This document shows positions 1-8,513 of a stretch of DNA of 64,000 nucleotides, one piece after another. The stretch is taken from NCBI RefSeq assembly GCF_001049895.1, contig NZ_CVPE01000003.1:434001-498000 (forward strand), written 5' to 3'. Below the pieces are notes generated by a model. The model ran no database searches. It had not been told where the DNA came from and worked only from the letters and a program-made list of their open reading frames with translations. How positions within the stretch are numbered: position 1 is the first letter of the stretch; every line of letters begins with the position of its first letter. The translations under genes were made by a program, and so were the position numbers. This stretch comes from Rubeoparvulum massiliense. Its GTDB lineage: Bacteria; Bacillota; Bacilli; Rubeoparvulales; Rubeoparvulaceae.

Positions 1-448
1 CTTCATAGCGGTCTACATATACGGTCAAAACTCCAAGTTTTAATACCTCTTCTTCCTTACTTACCTCCTGAGGCTGCGAATACTGATTGGAACGGCGTAG
101 GAGAGCACGTACATGAGCCACCACCTCCCGCGGACTGAAAGGCTTAGTCATGTAATCATCGGCTCCCAGTTCTAGACCTAAGACCTTATCAAACTCCTCA
201 TCTTTAGCAGTTAGCATAATAATGGGAACCATACATTCTGCCTTGCGAAGCTCCTTACAAACCTCAATGCCGTCCATCTTAGGAAGCATTACATCTAAAA
301 TGATACAATCAGGTTGCTCATGGAGCGCCATGTGTAAGGCTTGATTTCCATCCATGGCCTGAATCACTTCGTACCCTGCCTTCTCAAGATTAAACCGAAG
401 TAATGTTAGAATCGAGTGTTCATCATCTACGACTAAGATTTTACTCAT
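1..448 (-). CDS. phoP: PhoP-type response regulator, 3' part cut by window edge
   Basis: OmpR/PhoB-family response regulator; in Bacillus PhoP works with the kinase PhoR in phosphate-starvation control. The visible 149 codons cover the whole receiver domain: it begins [10 protein letters not shown], has the phospho-acceptor Asp in [12 protein letters not shown], and the Lys switch in [14 protein letters not shown]. The DNA-binding winged helix lies off the left edge. The ATG at 448 follows a strong GAGGAGGTAG ribosome binding site. The receiver closely resembles Bacillus PhoP ([20 protein letters not shown]), and proximity to mdh-icd-citZ fits the Bacillus phoPR locus. In Bacillus mdh directly precedes phoP; here the opp region sits between them. 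Confidence 0.9.
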   Translation of the reverse strand, partial: MSKILVVDDEHSILTLLRFNLEKAGYEVIQAMDGNQALHMALHEQPDCIILDVMLPKMDGIEVCKELRKAECMVPIIMLTAKDEEFDKVLGLELGADDYMTKPFSPREVVAHVRALLRRSNQYSQPQEVSKEEEVLKLGVLTVYVDRYE

Positions 449-569
449 GGCTACCTCCTCTTACCATATCTATACATTCCTATATTCTACTTTACATGAT
501 TCCTCTTACTATCGCTATCCTTTCAGCAATCTTCATCATGTAAAGTTTCGGTTAAGTATCCATGAATTA

Positions 570-608
570 TAAGTAAAAACGCATAGCCCTTGATGACGGC
601 TATGCGTT
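570..608 (-). terminator. Rho-independent terminator of oppBCDF
   Basis: Perfect 11-bp inverted repeat AACGCATAGCC (578-588) / GGCTATGCGTT (598-608) with a 9-nt loop. On the minus strand it is followed by a TTTTTAC tail. It lies 35 bp after the oppF stop and ends the transporter operon before phoP. Confidence 0.85.
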
Positions 609-643
609 ATATGACGTTTTAATGGTTCAATGAATAGTTAAGA

Positions 644-1603
644 TTAATCATAGAGATGACAAGCTACCCAATGATCCTTTTCTAGTTCCTTCATAACTGG
701 TCGTTCTTCAGCGCAGCGACCCATCGCTTTTGGACAACGGGTGCGGAAGCGACAACCGCTAGGTGGATTAATTGGGCTTGGTACATCACCCTGTAAAATA
801 ATCCGTTCCCGCTTACGCTCAATCTCTGGATCAGGAATAGGAATGGCAGATAGCAAGGCTTCTGTATAAGGATGAAGTGGATGATCATATAGCTTCTTAC
901 TTGGAGCAATCTCCACAAGATTCCCAAGATACATAACACCCACACGATCGGAGATATGCTTCACCATGGAGAGATCATGGGCAATAAAGAGATAAGTCAA
1001 GCCATGTTTCTCCTGCAATTCTTTTAGCAAGTTAACAACCTGAGCTTGAATGGAAACATCAAGGGCTGAGATAGGCTCATCCGCAATAATAAATTTTGGC
1101 TCTACTGCAAGGGCACGGGCGATACCGATCCGTTGACGTTGTCCACCACTAAACTCATGAGGAAAACGATTCACGTGTTCCTTATTCAGACCTACTGTTT
1201 CAAGCAATTGACGAACACGATCCTGACGATCCTTGCCTCGGTAGAGGCCATGAATATCAATACCTTCTGCAATGATATCCATAACCGTCATCCGTGGATT
1301 GAGAGAAGCGTATGGGTCTTGGAAAATCATCTGCATCTCCCGATTGAACTGCTTCATCTCACTTTTTTTCAGCTTGTGCACGTCTTTTCCTTGATAAAGA
1401 ACTTCACCAGCAGTTGCGTCGTACAGACGAATGATGGTTCGGCCTGTGGTTGATTTACCACAGCCAGATTCACCAACCAAGCCTAAAACTTCTCCTTGTT
1501 TGATTGAAAAGGAGACATCATCCACAGCCTTGAGCGCGAGAGGTCCACTACCAAAATACTTCTTCAGATTCTTTACTTCAAGAATTGGTTGTGATTCGCT
1601 CAT
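644..1603 (-). CDS. oppF: Oligopeptide ABC transporter ATP-binding protein OppF
   Basis: Second ATPase of an oligopeptide/dipeptide importer; it hydrolyses ATP at the cytoplasmic face of OppBC. The 319-aa protein has Walker [12 protein letters not shown] (about 44-54), the signature [15 protein letters not shown], Walker [13 protein letters not shown] and the family's C-terminal Cys-rich extension ([11 protein letters not shown], then MGRCAEERP). In experimentally studied OppD/DppD relatives this extension can bind an iron-sulfur cluster. It is the last gene of oppBCDF; its ATG overlaps the oppD stop by 4 nt, implying translational coupling. The pairing with OppD and four OppA-like proteins favours Opp over Dpp, but substrate range cannot be read from sequence. 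Confidence 0.93.
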   Translation of the reverse strand: MSESQPILEVKNLKKYFGSGPLALKAVDDVSFSIKQGEVLGLVGESGCGKSTTGRTIIRLYDATAGEVLYQGKDVHKLKKSEMKQFNREMQMIFQDPYASLNPRMTVMDIIAEGIDIHGLYRGKDRQDRVRQLLETVGLNKEHVNRFPHEFSGGQRQRIGIARALAVEPKFIIADEPISALDVSIQAQVVNLLKELQEKHGLTYLFIAHDLSMVKHISDRVGVMYLGNLVEIAPSKKLYDHPLHPYTEALLSAIPIPDPEIERKRERIILQGDVPSPINPPSGCRFRTRCPKAMGRCAEERPVMKELEKDHWVACHLYD

Positions 1604-2628
1604 TGTGCTTTCACCTCCCCAGCATCTACTGGACGTTCAACCTTAGGAGCACGTGGATCCTCGAGCCAACATGCTACACGATGCTCAGTTGAGAGCGTTG
1701 TATACTCTGGCATTGCTTGTTGACAAACCTTCATCGCATAATCGCAACGGGCTGCAAATGGACAACCTACTGGAGGATTTAGCAAGTCCGGTGGTGTTCC
1801 CTGAATTGGGACTAATTTTTGACCATGTACGAGATCAAGGCGAGGGACAGACTGCAATAATCCCCAAGTATATGGATGCTTAGGATTAAAGAATATTTCA
1901 TCCACTGTCCCTGTCTCTACTACTTTGCCAGCATACATAACAATTACACGCTGAGCCATTTCTGCAACAACACCCAAATCATGGGTGATAAGAATAATCG
2001 AAGTATCTAGTTTATTCTGAAGACCTTTCATCAGATCAAGAATCTGTGCTTGTATCGTTACATCCAAAGCTGTGGTTGGTTCATCTGCAATCAATAGCTT
2101 TGGCGAGCATGCTAAGGCAATAGCAATCATCACACGCTGCCGCATCCCACCACTAAATTGATGTGGATACTGTTTAACCCGTTCCACCGGATTGGGAATT
2201 CCAACTAATTCAAGCATCTCGATAGCGCGTTTCATGGCATCGGCTTTGCTCAAGTGTTGGTGCTTTATTAAGCCCTCACTAATTTGCTTTCCAACTGTCA
2301 TTGTAGGATTTAAGGATGTCATCGGATCCTGGAAGATCATGCCAATATCGGCACCACGAACCTTTTGCATCTCCTTCTCCGACAGCCGGGTTAGTTCAGT
2401 TCCCATGAATGTAATGCTGGAACCTCGAAGAATCTCAGCAGGTGGAGTAGGATTGAGACGCATGATGGTTTTGGAAGTAACCGACTTACCACATCCTGAT
2501 TCACCTACGATGGCGACGCATTCCCCTTTTGCTACATCAAAGGAGACTCCACGTACTGCCTTCACTTCTCCAGCATACGTATGGAACGATACATGGAGAT
2601 TGTTCACCTCAAGTACTTTTTCCATCAT
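1600..2628 (-). CDS. oppD: Oligopeptide ABC transporter ATP-binding protein OppD
   Basis: First ATPase of the peptide importer, forming the ATP-binding heterodimer with OppF. The 342-aa protein shows Walker [14 protein letters not shown] (about 43-55), signature [15 protein letters not shown], Walker [13 protein letters not shown], switch His in [10 protein letters not shown], and the C-terminal peptide-transporter extension ([20 protein letters not shown]). Two ATGs are adjacent at 2628 and 2625 behind GGGAGGATC; either may be used. It lies 12 bp after oppC and overlaps oppF by 4 nt, in the order B-C-D-F typical of these operons. Confidence 0.93.
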   Translation of the reverse strand: MMEKVLEVNNLHVSFHTYAGEVKAVRGVSFDVAKGECVAIVGESGCGKSVTSKTIMRLNPTPPAEILRGSSITFMGTELTRLSEKEMQKVRGADIGMIFQDPMTSLNPTMTVGKQISEGLIKHQHLSKADAMKRAIEMLELVGIPNPVERVKQYPHQFSGGMRQRVMIAIALACSPKLLIADEPTTALDVTIQAQILDLMKGLQNKLDTSIILITHDLGVVAEMAQRVIVMYAGKVVETGTVDEIFFNPKHPYTWGLLQSVPRLDLVHGQKLVPIQGTPPDLLNPPVGCPFAARCDYAMKVCQQAMPEYTTLSTEHRVACWLEDPRAPKVERPVDAGEVKAQ

Positions 2629-2640
2629 GATCCTCCCTAT

Positions 2641-3582
2641 CTATTTCCGCATTTTCGGGTCAAACGCATCACGTAACCCATCTCCCAGAATGTTAAACGC
2701 TAAGATGATAATACTGATTACTGCAGCGGGAAACCACAGGTTCCATGAATAGGTACGCAACATCTTATACCCATCGTTTACAAGGGAGCCTAAACTTGCT
2801 AACGGCGGTTCAAGACCTACACCAATAAAGCTCAATGTTGCTTCTGTAAAAATGGCACTTGGAATTGTAAATGTTACAGTAACGAGGATGGGACCTAATG
2901 CATTAGGAATCAAATGCTTCAAAATCATCCGTTTTGTATCGGCTCCCAGTGTCGTAGCTGCCATGACAAATTCTTGTTCCTTCAATTGCAGAATCTGTCC
3001 ACGAGTTAACCGCGCCATTCCCATCCAGCCCGATATGGCCATGGCAAGAATGATGGTCCAAAGACTACCACCAAGAATTAATACAAGTAAGATAACAAGA
3101 ATCAATTGAGGGATACCAACAACAACCTCAATGATCCGCATCATGATCGTATCGGTTTTTCCACCTTTATAACCAGCAATTGCACCATAAAGAACACCGA
3201 TGATCAAATCTAGTAAGGCCGCCATCACCCCAATAAAGAGGGAGATTTTCGTACCAACCCAGATCCGTTGCCAAATATCACGTCCAAGATCATCTGTTCC
3301 AAAGAAATGATTGTTCTCCAATGCAGCCGCTGAAAATGGCTTTAAATTCAATTCAGAATAGTTCTGATCACTGTAACGAAAATCGTTCATAAACGGGCCG
3401 ATAATCGCTACCACAACTAATAGAACAAGAAGCATCAATGATGCCATAGCTGCCTTATTACGTTTTAAGCGTGCCCAAGCATCCTGCCAATATGTGACAA
3501 TAGGCCGATTGATCTTCTCTGCATCTAGTGAATTCTTATCTAAAGGAGTAAACATATCCTCTGTAATATCTCGTTCCACCAT
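2641..3582 (-). CDS. oppC: Oligopeptide ABC transporter permease OppC
   Basis: Inner-membrane permease subunit of the peptide importer (BPD_transp family). The 313-aa protein has a long cytoplasmic N-terminus, TM1 at about 44-66 (MASLMLLVLLVVVAIIGPF), the FGTDDLGRDIWQRIWVGTKIS segment typical of OppC/DppC, and the coupling loop AATTLGADTKRMILKHLIPN that docks with the ATPases. The ATG overlaps the oppB stop (TAATG), so translation is coupled. Length and motif order are normal for the family. Confidence 0.93.
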   Translation of the reverse strand: MVERDITEDMFTPLDKNSLDAEKINRPIVTYWQDAWARLKRNKAAMASLMLLVLLVVVAIIGPFMNDFRYSDQNYSELNLKPFSAAALENNHFFGTDDLGRDIWQRIWVGTKISLFIGVMAALLDLIIGVLYGAIAGYKGGKTDTIMMRIIEVVVGIPQLILVILLVLILGGSLWTIILAMAISGWMGMARLTRGQILQLKEQEFVMAATTLGADTKRMILKHLIPNALGPILVTVTFTIPSAIFTEATLSFIGVGLEPPLASLGSLVNDGYKMLRTYSWNLWFPAAVISIIILAFNILGDGLRDAFDPKMRK

Positions 3583-4511
3583 TACTCCTTCCCTCCTGCC
3601 ACACGTATTCTCGGGTCAACAAATCCATATAAAACATCCACGAGGAAGAGGGAAACAATATAAAATGCTGCAAGCACCAATGTTAATCCCATTGTGATTG
3701 AGTAGTCATTTCGATAGATTGATTCTACCAACCATTTCCCCATACCTGGAATTGCAAAGATCTGCTCAATTACTAGGGAGCCTGTAATCAAGCCTAATAC
3801 TGTAGTAGGAATGAAGGTGATAACTGGTAAAATAGCATTTCGAATGGTATGACGCCATACAACAGCAATTGGCTTAATCCCTTTTGCTTTCGCTGTCATC
3901 ATATAGTCTGCGCCAATAACATCAAGCATACTTGCACGCATCATCCGTGCGAAGAAAGCGATCTGCCCAAAGGCAATGGCTAAAGTAGGTAAAACACTAG
4001 CATACTCTCGGTCCCACCGAGCAACCGGGAACCACCCCAGCTTCAACCCCACAAAATACTGCAATAAGGTAGCAATAACAAATGAGGGAACTGCCATAAA
4101 AATTACCGCAAAAATAATGGTAAAGTAGTCCGCAAAGGTATTCTGCTTCAATGAAGCGATAATCCCTAGTAGTAAACCAAAGATAATTCCTACCGCTGCT
4201 GCTTGCGCACCGATTTGGGCAGAGATTGGAAGTGCCCCACTTAATATATCATTCACCGTTTGTCCCGTACTTTTCATCGATGTCCCCAAATTACCTGTGC
4301 CCAACTCTTTCAAATAAACAAAGTATTGGAAGATTAAAGGCTTGTCTAAGCCATAATTAGACAGCAACTGTTGCCGAATTTCTGGCGTTAGCTTTTCAAT
4401 ATCGGAAAAGGGATCGCCAGGCAATAGATGCATCAGAAAAAAAGTGAGTGTTATGATCACCCAGAGGGTGAGTAACATATAGAGAAAACGTTTGCCTACA
4501 TAACGTACCAC
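3582..4511 (-). CDS. oppB: Oligopeptide ABC transporter permease OppB
   Basis: First permease subunit of the peptide importer. The start chosen is the GTG at 4511 (VVRYVGKRFLYMLLTL), because a GAGGAGGTG ribosome binding site lies just upstream; an upstream in-frame GTG at 4559 has no such site and would add 16 residues not typical of the family. The resulting 309 aa show LMHLLPGDPF after TM1, a large periplasmic loop, and the coupling motif MTAKAKGIKPIAVVWRHTIRN. It is the first gene of oppBCDF; the oppA1 terminator lies upstream, so the transporter genes have their own transcript. Confidence 0.92.
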   Translation of the reverse strand: MVRYVGKRFLYMLLTLWVIITLTFFLMHLLPGDPFSDIEKLTPEIRQQLLSNYGLDKPLIFQYFVYLKELGTGNLGTSMKSTGQTVNDILSGALPISAQIGAQAAAVGIIFGLLLGIIASLKQNTFADYFTIIFAVIFMAVPSFVIATLLQYFVGLKLGWFPVARWDREYASVLPTLAIAFGQIAFFARMMRASMLDVIGADYMMTAKAKGIKPIAVVWRHTIRNAILPVITFIPTTVLGLITGSLVIEQIFAIPGMGKWLVESIYRNDYSITMGLTLVLAAFYIVSLFLVDVLYGFVDPRIRVAGGKE

Positions 4512-4943
4512 TTGGGCACCTCCTCGATTAAGATTCTTGGTTGTACTGATTAGTGACACAGGTTAGGGGCATCGAGGCGAAATGATAGTAGAATATGATC
4601 AAGTATATCACAACTTGTCATAAATGATGATGCCCTTTAAAAAATTCTATTAATTTTTCTGAATATGATGCCGATTATTTTGCAGACAAATCTATCATAT
4701 TGCAAAATTTGAAATTATAAGGTTAATTCTCGTAATACCAAGCCTCCTCTTGAGTACAGCCCTATATGCAAAATCCGTCATGTTATTTAACTATTTTATA
4801 CTAAACTCACTGGAAGGGGAAGAAAATTTTATTTCCAAACTTCAAAATATTCGTCATCTTACATGGCGATTTATGTCGAATTTGCCTATCATTGAACAGA
4901 GTAAACATTGTTTAGGGGAAAGTATATATAACATCATCAAGAT
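4512..4943. other. Intergenic region upstream of oppB, no gene recognised
   Basis: About 430 AT-rich bases between oppB and the oppA1 terminator. It should hold the oppBCDF promoter: a TATACT -10 candidate is visible on the minus strand near 4602-4607, but no good -35 partner. A 73-codon plus-strand reading frame at 4750-4971 runs into the terminator stem and is judged accidental. No riboswitch or T-box pattern was recognised. Confidence 0.4.
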
Positions 4944-4986
4944 AAAAAAAGTATGTGAAAGGAAGATATAGCTTCCTTTCACATAC
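4944..4986 (-). terminator. Rho-independent terminator of oppA1
   Basis: Perfect 15-bp stem GTATGTGAAAGGAAG (4951-4965) / CTTCCTTTCACATAC (4972-4986), loop ATATAG, with seven T on the minus strand. It lies directly after the oppA1 stop and separates this abundant solute-binding protein gene from oppBCDF. Confidence 0.92.
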
Positions 4987-5010
4987 CCGTGATAGCTTAT
5001 AAATAGCCTT

Positions 5011-6654
5011 TTAGTGAGCTCCGATTTCTACCCATTTCCACTCGTGATCTGCACCAAAGGGATGCATAACGAAGTTCTGTACATAGGGTTTTTGTAAGTA
5101 AGCAATCGTCCGATAGTAAGCAGGAACAATGGCAGCTTCATCTTGGATCAAAATGCGTTCAGCTTCTAGTAGACGTTCCATCCGAGTTTTTGTATCCGAT
5201 GTACTCTTTGCAAATTGAATAATTTCATCGTATTGGGCATTGGACCATTTTCCTTCATTAAATGGACCATCGGTTACCCATAGATCCATGAAGGTCATCG
5301 GATCCCAGTAGTCTGGTCCCCAGCCACCGAAGTAAAGCTCAAATTCGCCCTTTTGGCGCTTTTCTTTTACAGTTGCTACTGGTACAAGTTCTACAGCAAT
5401 ATCGATGCCCAATTTAGTGTAGTTTTCTTTTACAAATTCTGAACCCTTAATTCCTGTGGTTGAATCCGTACTTAGATAACGGAGTGGAGGTAATTTCTCT
5501 AAACCTAATTCTTTCAATCCTGCATTTAAAAATTCTTTTGCCTTTTCTGGATCATAAGTGACTAAATCTCCATTCGCAGAACGGAAGTCCTTGGCACCTT
5601 CTGGTCCAGGCACATTATCTGGGATTAACCCATGTGCTGGTACCGAGCCATTGTTTAAGATTACATCAGTGTATGCTTGACGGTCAAAGCCATAAGAGAG
5701 TGCTTTACGAATATTGCTATTAGCTAGCACATCGGTCTTGGTATTTAACATCATATAGAATACAACAGGTTCACTAATGGTGTTATATTCTGCATGGTCC
5801 TTAAACATTGGAACTTGTTCCCGTGCAAGGCCAACCCGATCGATGGAGCCTTCTTCGTAAAGAGCTAAATCAGCATTCCCATCCTTCACAATATCGAGGG
5901 TAATTTTAGTCAATTTAACTGTATCTGCATCCCAATAATTCTCGTTTTTCTCGAGGACGAGTCGATTATTATGCTCCCACTGTGCTAACTTGAAGGGACC
6001 ATTATATAGTAACTTATCAGGTTCTGTTCCATATCCTTCGCCATTTGCTTCAACAAATTCTTTCTTCGCAGGGAAGAAGGTTTGGAAGGACATCAATGAT
6101 TCAAAGTAAGGTGTTGGATTTGCCAATTCCACTTTTAACGTCTTTTCATCAAGTGCTTCAGCATTTTTCACGTGGTCAGATACGATGGAGGCATAGATGG
6201 AGCCAATAGCTGGGTCCACTGCACGTTCCCAAGCATAAACAAAGTCATGAGCCATTACAGCCGTACCATCATTCCACTTCGCCTCACGAAGGTGGAAGGT
6301 CCAAACCATCCCATCTTCAGATGCTTCCCATTTCTCTGCAATTCCAGCAGTTGGTTTACTCTCTTGATCCAAACGGAGTAAGCCTTCCATCACACCATTA
6401 ATAACGAGAAATTCAAAATTGTACTGTGAGCGTTGTGGATCTAAGAGTGGTTCGTCAGAAATCGTAAGACGAAGAACTTGTTCTACAGCTGGTGTTTCTT
6501 CTGGCTTTTCTTCTGGCTTTTGACCCTCTGTACCTGATTGATTCTTGTTATCACCTGTTGTGCTCTCTTTACCACCGCATGCTGTTAAAACAACACTAAA
6601 CACTAACAGCATGGAGAGGATGAGTAGCAGCCACTTGTTACGGTTCCCCTTCAT
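5011..6654 (-). CDS. oppA: Oligopeptide-binding lipoprotein OppA, copy 1
   Basis: Extracellular lipid-anchored solute-binding protein (SBP_bac_5 family) that delivers peptides to OppBC. The 547-aa precursor has a type II signal peptide with lipobox VVLTAC (lipidated Cys about 26), a low-complexity linker rich in Glu, Pro and Lys, then the binding fold starting at SDEPLLDPQRSQYNFEF and including WTFHLREAKWNDGTAV, a family hallmark. Strong AAGGAGGAAG ribosome binding site. It has its own promoter and terminator and is one of four OppA-like genes in tandem; copies 1-3 are closely related. Copies probably differ in peptide preference, which is inference. Confidence 0.92.
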   Translation of the reverse strand: MKGNRNKWLLLILSMLLVFSVVLTACGGKESTTGDNKNQSGTEGQKPEEKPEETPAVEQVLRLTISDEPLLDPQRSQYNFEFLVINGVMEGLLRLDQESKPTAGIAEKWEASEDGMVWTFHLREAKWNDGTAVMAHDFVYAWERAVDPAIGSIYASIVSDHVKNAEALDEKTLKVELANPTPYFESLMSFQTFFPAKKEFVEANGEGYGTEPDKLLYNGPFKLAQWEHNNRLVLEKNENYWDADTVKLTKITLDIVKDGNADLALYEEGSIDRVGLAREQVPMFKDHAEYNTISEPVVFYMMLNTKTDVLANSNIRKALSYGFDRQAYTDVILNNGSVPAHGLIPDNVPGPEGAKDFRSANGDLVTYDPEKAKEFLNAGLKELGLEKLPPLRYLSTDSTTGIKGSEFVKENYTKLGIDIAVELVPVATVKEKRQKGEFELYFGGWGPDYWDPMTFMDLWVTDGPFNEGKWSNAQYDEIIQFAKSTSDTKTRMERLLEAERILIQDEAAIVPAYYRTIAYLQKPYVQNFVMHPFGADHEWKWVEIGAH

Positions 6655-6789
6655 CTCTTCTTCCTCCTTAAGTCTACTTTTCTTTACTTTATATGGTCTA
6701 GACCGATGGTCTGGGCCAACATAATGAGGTTTAACATAGAAACCCGTTCATTCATTAACTTTTATGGTATTTATGACTAGTTATTACTT

Positions 6790-6818
6790 ATTTTAATACT
6801 TTGTAATAATTATGTCTA
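6790..6818 (-). promoter_or_regulatory. Candidate sigma-A promoter of oppA1
   Basis: On the minus strand: -35 TAGACA (6813-6818), 17-bp spacer, -10 TAAAAT (6790-6795). The surrounding sequence resembles the promoter of copy 3 (10202-10230), including the ACTAGACA at the -35. The predicted leader is about 130 nt and contains the palindrome GGTCTAGACC near 6697-6706, a possible operator. Confidence 0.45.
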
Positions 6819-6886
6819 GTCTGTTTTTATATAATTTTCTGTTAATTACTTTCCTGTTCATTCATGTAGCCTGGTACCCATTACTA

Positions 6887-6934
6887 GAAAAACAATAAAG
6901 AAGAGAAGAAGCTAAACTAGCTTCTTCTCTTCTT
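6887..6934 (-). terminator. Rho-independent terminator after oppA copy 2
   Basis: Perfect 17-bp stem AAGAAGAGAAGAAGCTA (6898-6914) / TAGCTTCTTCTCTTCTT (6918-6934) with a 3-nt loop and a T-rich tail on the minus strand. It follows the copy 2 stop, so this 3' end is intact even though the 5' end of the gene is not. Confidence 0.88.
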
Positions 6935-6980
6935 ACTGAACAAAAAACATTAATTCAAGTGGAACTGCTACTAAGAATAA

Positions 6981-8459
6981 CTATTTTGCTGGAGCTTCCT
7001 TACCTACAATCTCTACCCACTTAAAGTCTGTATCTGCACCAAATGGATGGGTAACGAAGTTCTTCACATATGGCTTTTGTAGCATTGAAACATTTCGATA
7101 GTAAACAGGAATGATACCTGCATCCTCTTGGATAAGAATCTTTTCTGCTTCAACAAGTCGTTCCATCCGTGATGCTGAATCAGAGGTCGTCTTAGCGAAT
7201 TGTATGATCTCATCGTATTTTGCATTGGACCATTTGCCTTCATTAAATGGGCCATCTGTAACGAATAAATCCATGAAGGTCATTGGATCCCAATAGTCTG
7301 GACCCCAACCACCAAAGAAGAGGTCAAAATCGCCATTGGCACGTTTTTCTTTCACAGCTGCTACTGGTAGGTTTTCTACAGTAATATCCACACCTAATTG
7401 TGCATAGTTTTCTTTAACAAATTCTGAACCTTTAATACCAGAGTCACTATCATAACCAAGATAACGAAGTGGTGGTAACTTCTCCAAGCCAAGCTCCTTC
7501 AAGCCTTCAGCAAGGTATTGTTTAGCTTGATCTAAATCATAGGTGACTAGATCCCCATTGGCAGAGCGGAAGTCCTTGGCACCTTCAGGACCAGGCACCT
7601 CATCTGGAATTAAGCCATTGGCAGGTACGGATCCATTATTTAAGATAACATCACAATAGCTTTGACGATTAAATCCATAGGAGAGAGCCTTACGGATATT
7701 GGCATTTTTCAATACATCAGTTTCTGTATTCACTAGCATGTAGAAAACAACCGGGTCATTTCGAGTCATAAATTCTGCATGATCCTTATAGAGAGGTACC
7801 TGTTCACGTGCGAGACCTACACGGTCAATGGAACCCTCTTCGTATAGAGATAAGGCAGCATTGGAGTCTTTCACGATATCCATAGTGACTTGCTCTAGTT
7901 TTACAGTATCAGCGTCCCAATAAGTTGGGTTCTTCTCTAAAACAATGCGATTATTATGTTCCCATTGCGCTAACTTGAATGGGCCATTATATAAGAGTTG
8001 GTTTACATCTGTCCCATATTTTTCACCAGCAGCCTCCACAAACTCTTGCTTAGCTGGGAAGAAGGTTTGGAATGTCATGAGAGAATCAAAGTAAGGAGTA
8101 GGATTCGCTAGTTCTACCTTCAATGTTTTCTCATCGAGAGCTTCTGCTTTCTTCACATGGTCTTCTACGATGGTAGCATAGATTGAACCCACAGCTGGGT
8201 CTACAGCTCGTTGCCATGCGTATGCGAAGTCTTGAGCAGTTACAGGAGTACCATCACTCCATTGTGCATCACGGAGATGGAATGTCCATACCATACCATC
8301 TTCAGAGATCTCCCAGGTTTCAGCAATTCCAGGTGCTGGTTTGCTTTCAGGGTCTAAGCGAAGTAATCCTTCCATGACCGCATTCACAATCTCAAACTCA
8401 ATATTATATTGAGCACGTTGAGGGTCTAAAAGTGGTTCAAATAAAGAGGAGTATCGCAT
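6981..8459 (-). CDS. OppA-like solute-binding protein, copy 2, signal peptide lost
   Basis: A 492-codon open frame closely related to copies 1 and 3 across the binding fold (EPLLDPQRAQYNIEF, WTFHLRDAQWSDGTPVTAQDF, WGPDYWDPMTFMDL). It lacks the signal peptide, lipobox and linker: it opens MRYSSLFEPLLDP, and homology to its paralogues begins only at EPLLDP. The ATG lies in the 6-nt loop of the terminator hairpin of copy 3, with a GAGGAG in the hairpin stem as the only ribosome binding site. No copy 1/3-like promoter precedes it. Without a signal peptide the product cannot be lipid-anchored, so this is probably a recent 5'-deleted pseudogene or a cytoplasmic relic; the body has no frameshift. 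An assembly join is possible. Confidence 0.8.
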   Translation of the reverse strand: MRYSSLFEPLLDPQRAQYNIEFEIVNAVMEGLLRLDPESKPAPGIAETWEISEDGMVWTFHLRDAQWSDGTPVTAQDFAYAWQRAVDPAVGSIYATIVEDHVKKAEALDEKTLKVELANPTPYFDSLMTFQTFFPAKQEFVEAAGEKYGTDVNQLLYNGPFKLAQWEHNNRIVLEKNPTYWDADTVKLEQVTMDIVKDSNAALSLYEEGSIDRVGLAREQVPLYKDHAEFMTRNDPVVFYMLVNTETDVLKNANIRKALSYGFNRQSYCDVILNNGSVPANGLIPDEVPGPEGAKDFRSANGDLVTYDLDQAKQYLAEGLKELGLEKLPPLRYLGYDSDSGIKGSEFVKENYAQLGVDITVENLPVAAVKEKRANGDFDLFFGGWGPDYWDPMTFMDLFVTDGPFNEGKWSNAKYDEIIQFAKTTSDSASRMERLVEAEKILIQEDAGIIPVYYRNVSMLQKPYVKNFVTHPFGADTDFKWVEIVGKEAPAK

Positions 8460-8473
8460 TTGATACTCCTCTT
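8440..8473 (-). terminator. Terminator hairpin of oppA3 overlapping the copy 2 start
   Basis: 12-bp stem AAGAGGAGTATC / GATACTCCTCTT (8444-8455 with 8462-8473), 6-nt loop, followed on the minus strand by TATTTG. The loop contains the ATG (8459-8457) of the truncated copy 2 and the 5' arm contains its only Shine-Dalgarno-like GAGGAG. It should end oppA3 transcription and would also hide the copy 2 initiation site. Confidence 0.75.
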
Positions 8474-8513
8474 CATTGCACTTATTAATTTCTATTCACA
8501 TATGGTGTAAGAC

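Noticed and set aside
4750-4971. 73-codon plus-strand frame between oppB and oppA1
   Set aside because: No good ribosome binding site; it ends inside the oppA1 terminator stem and has no family features.
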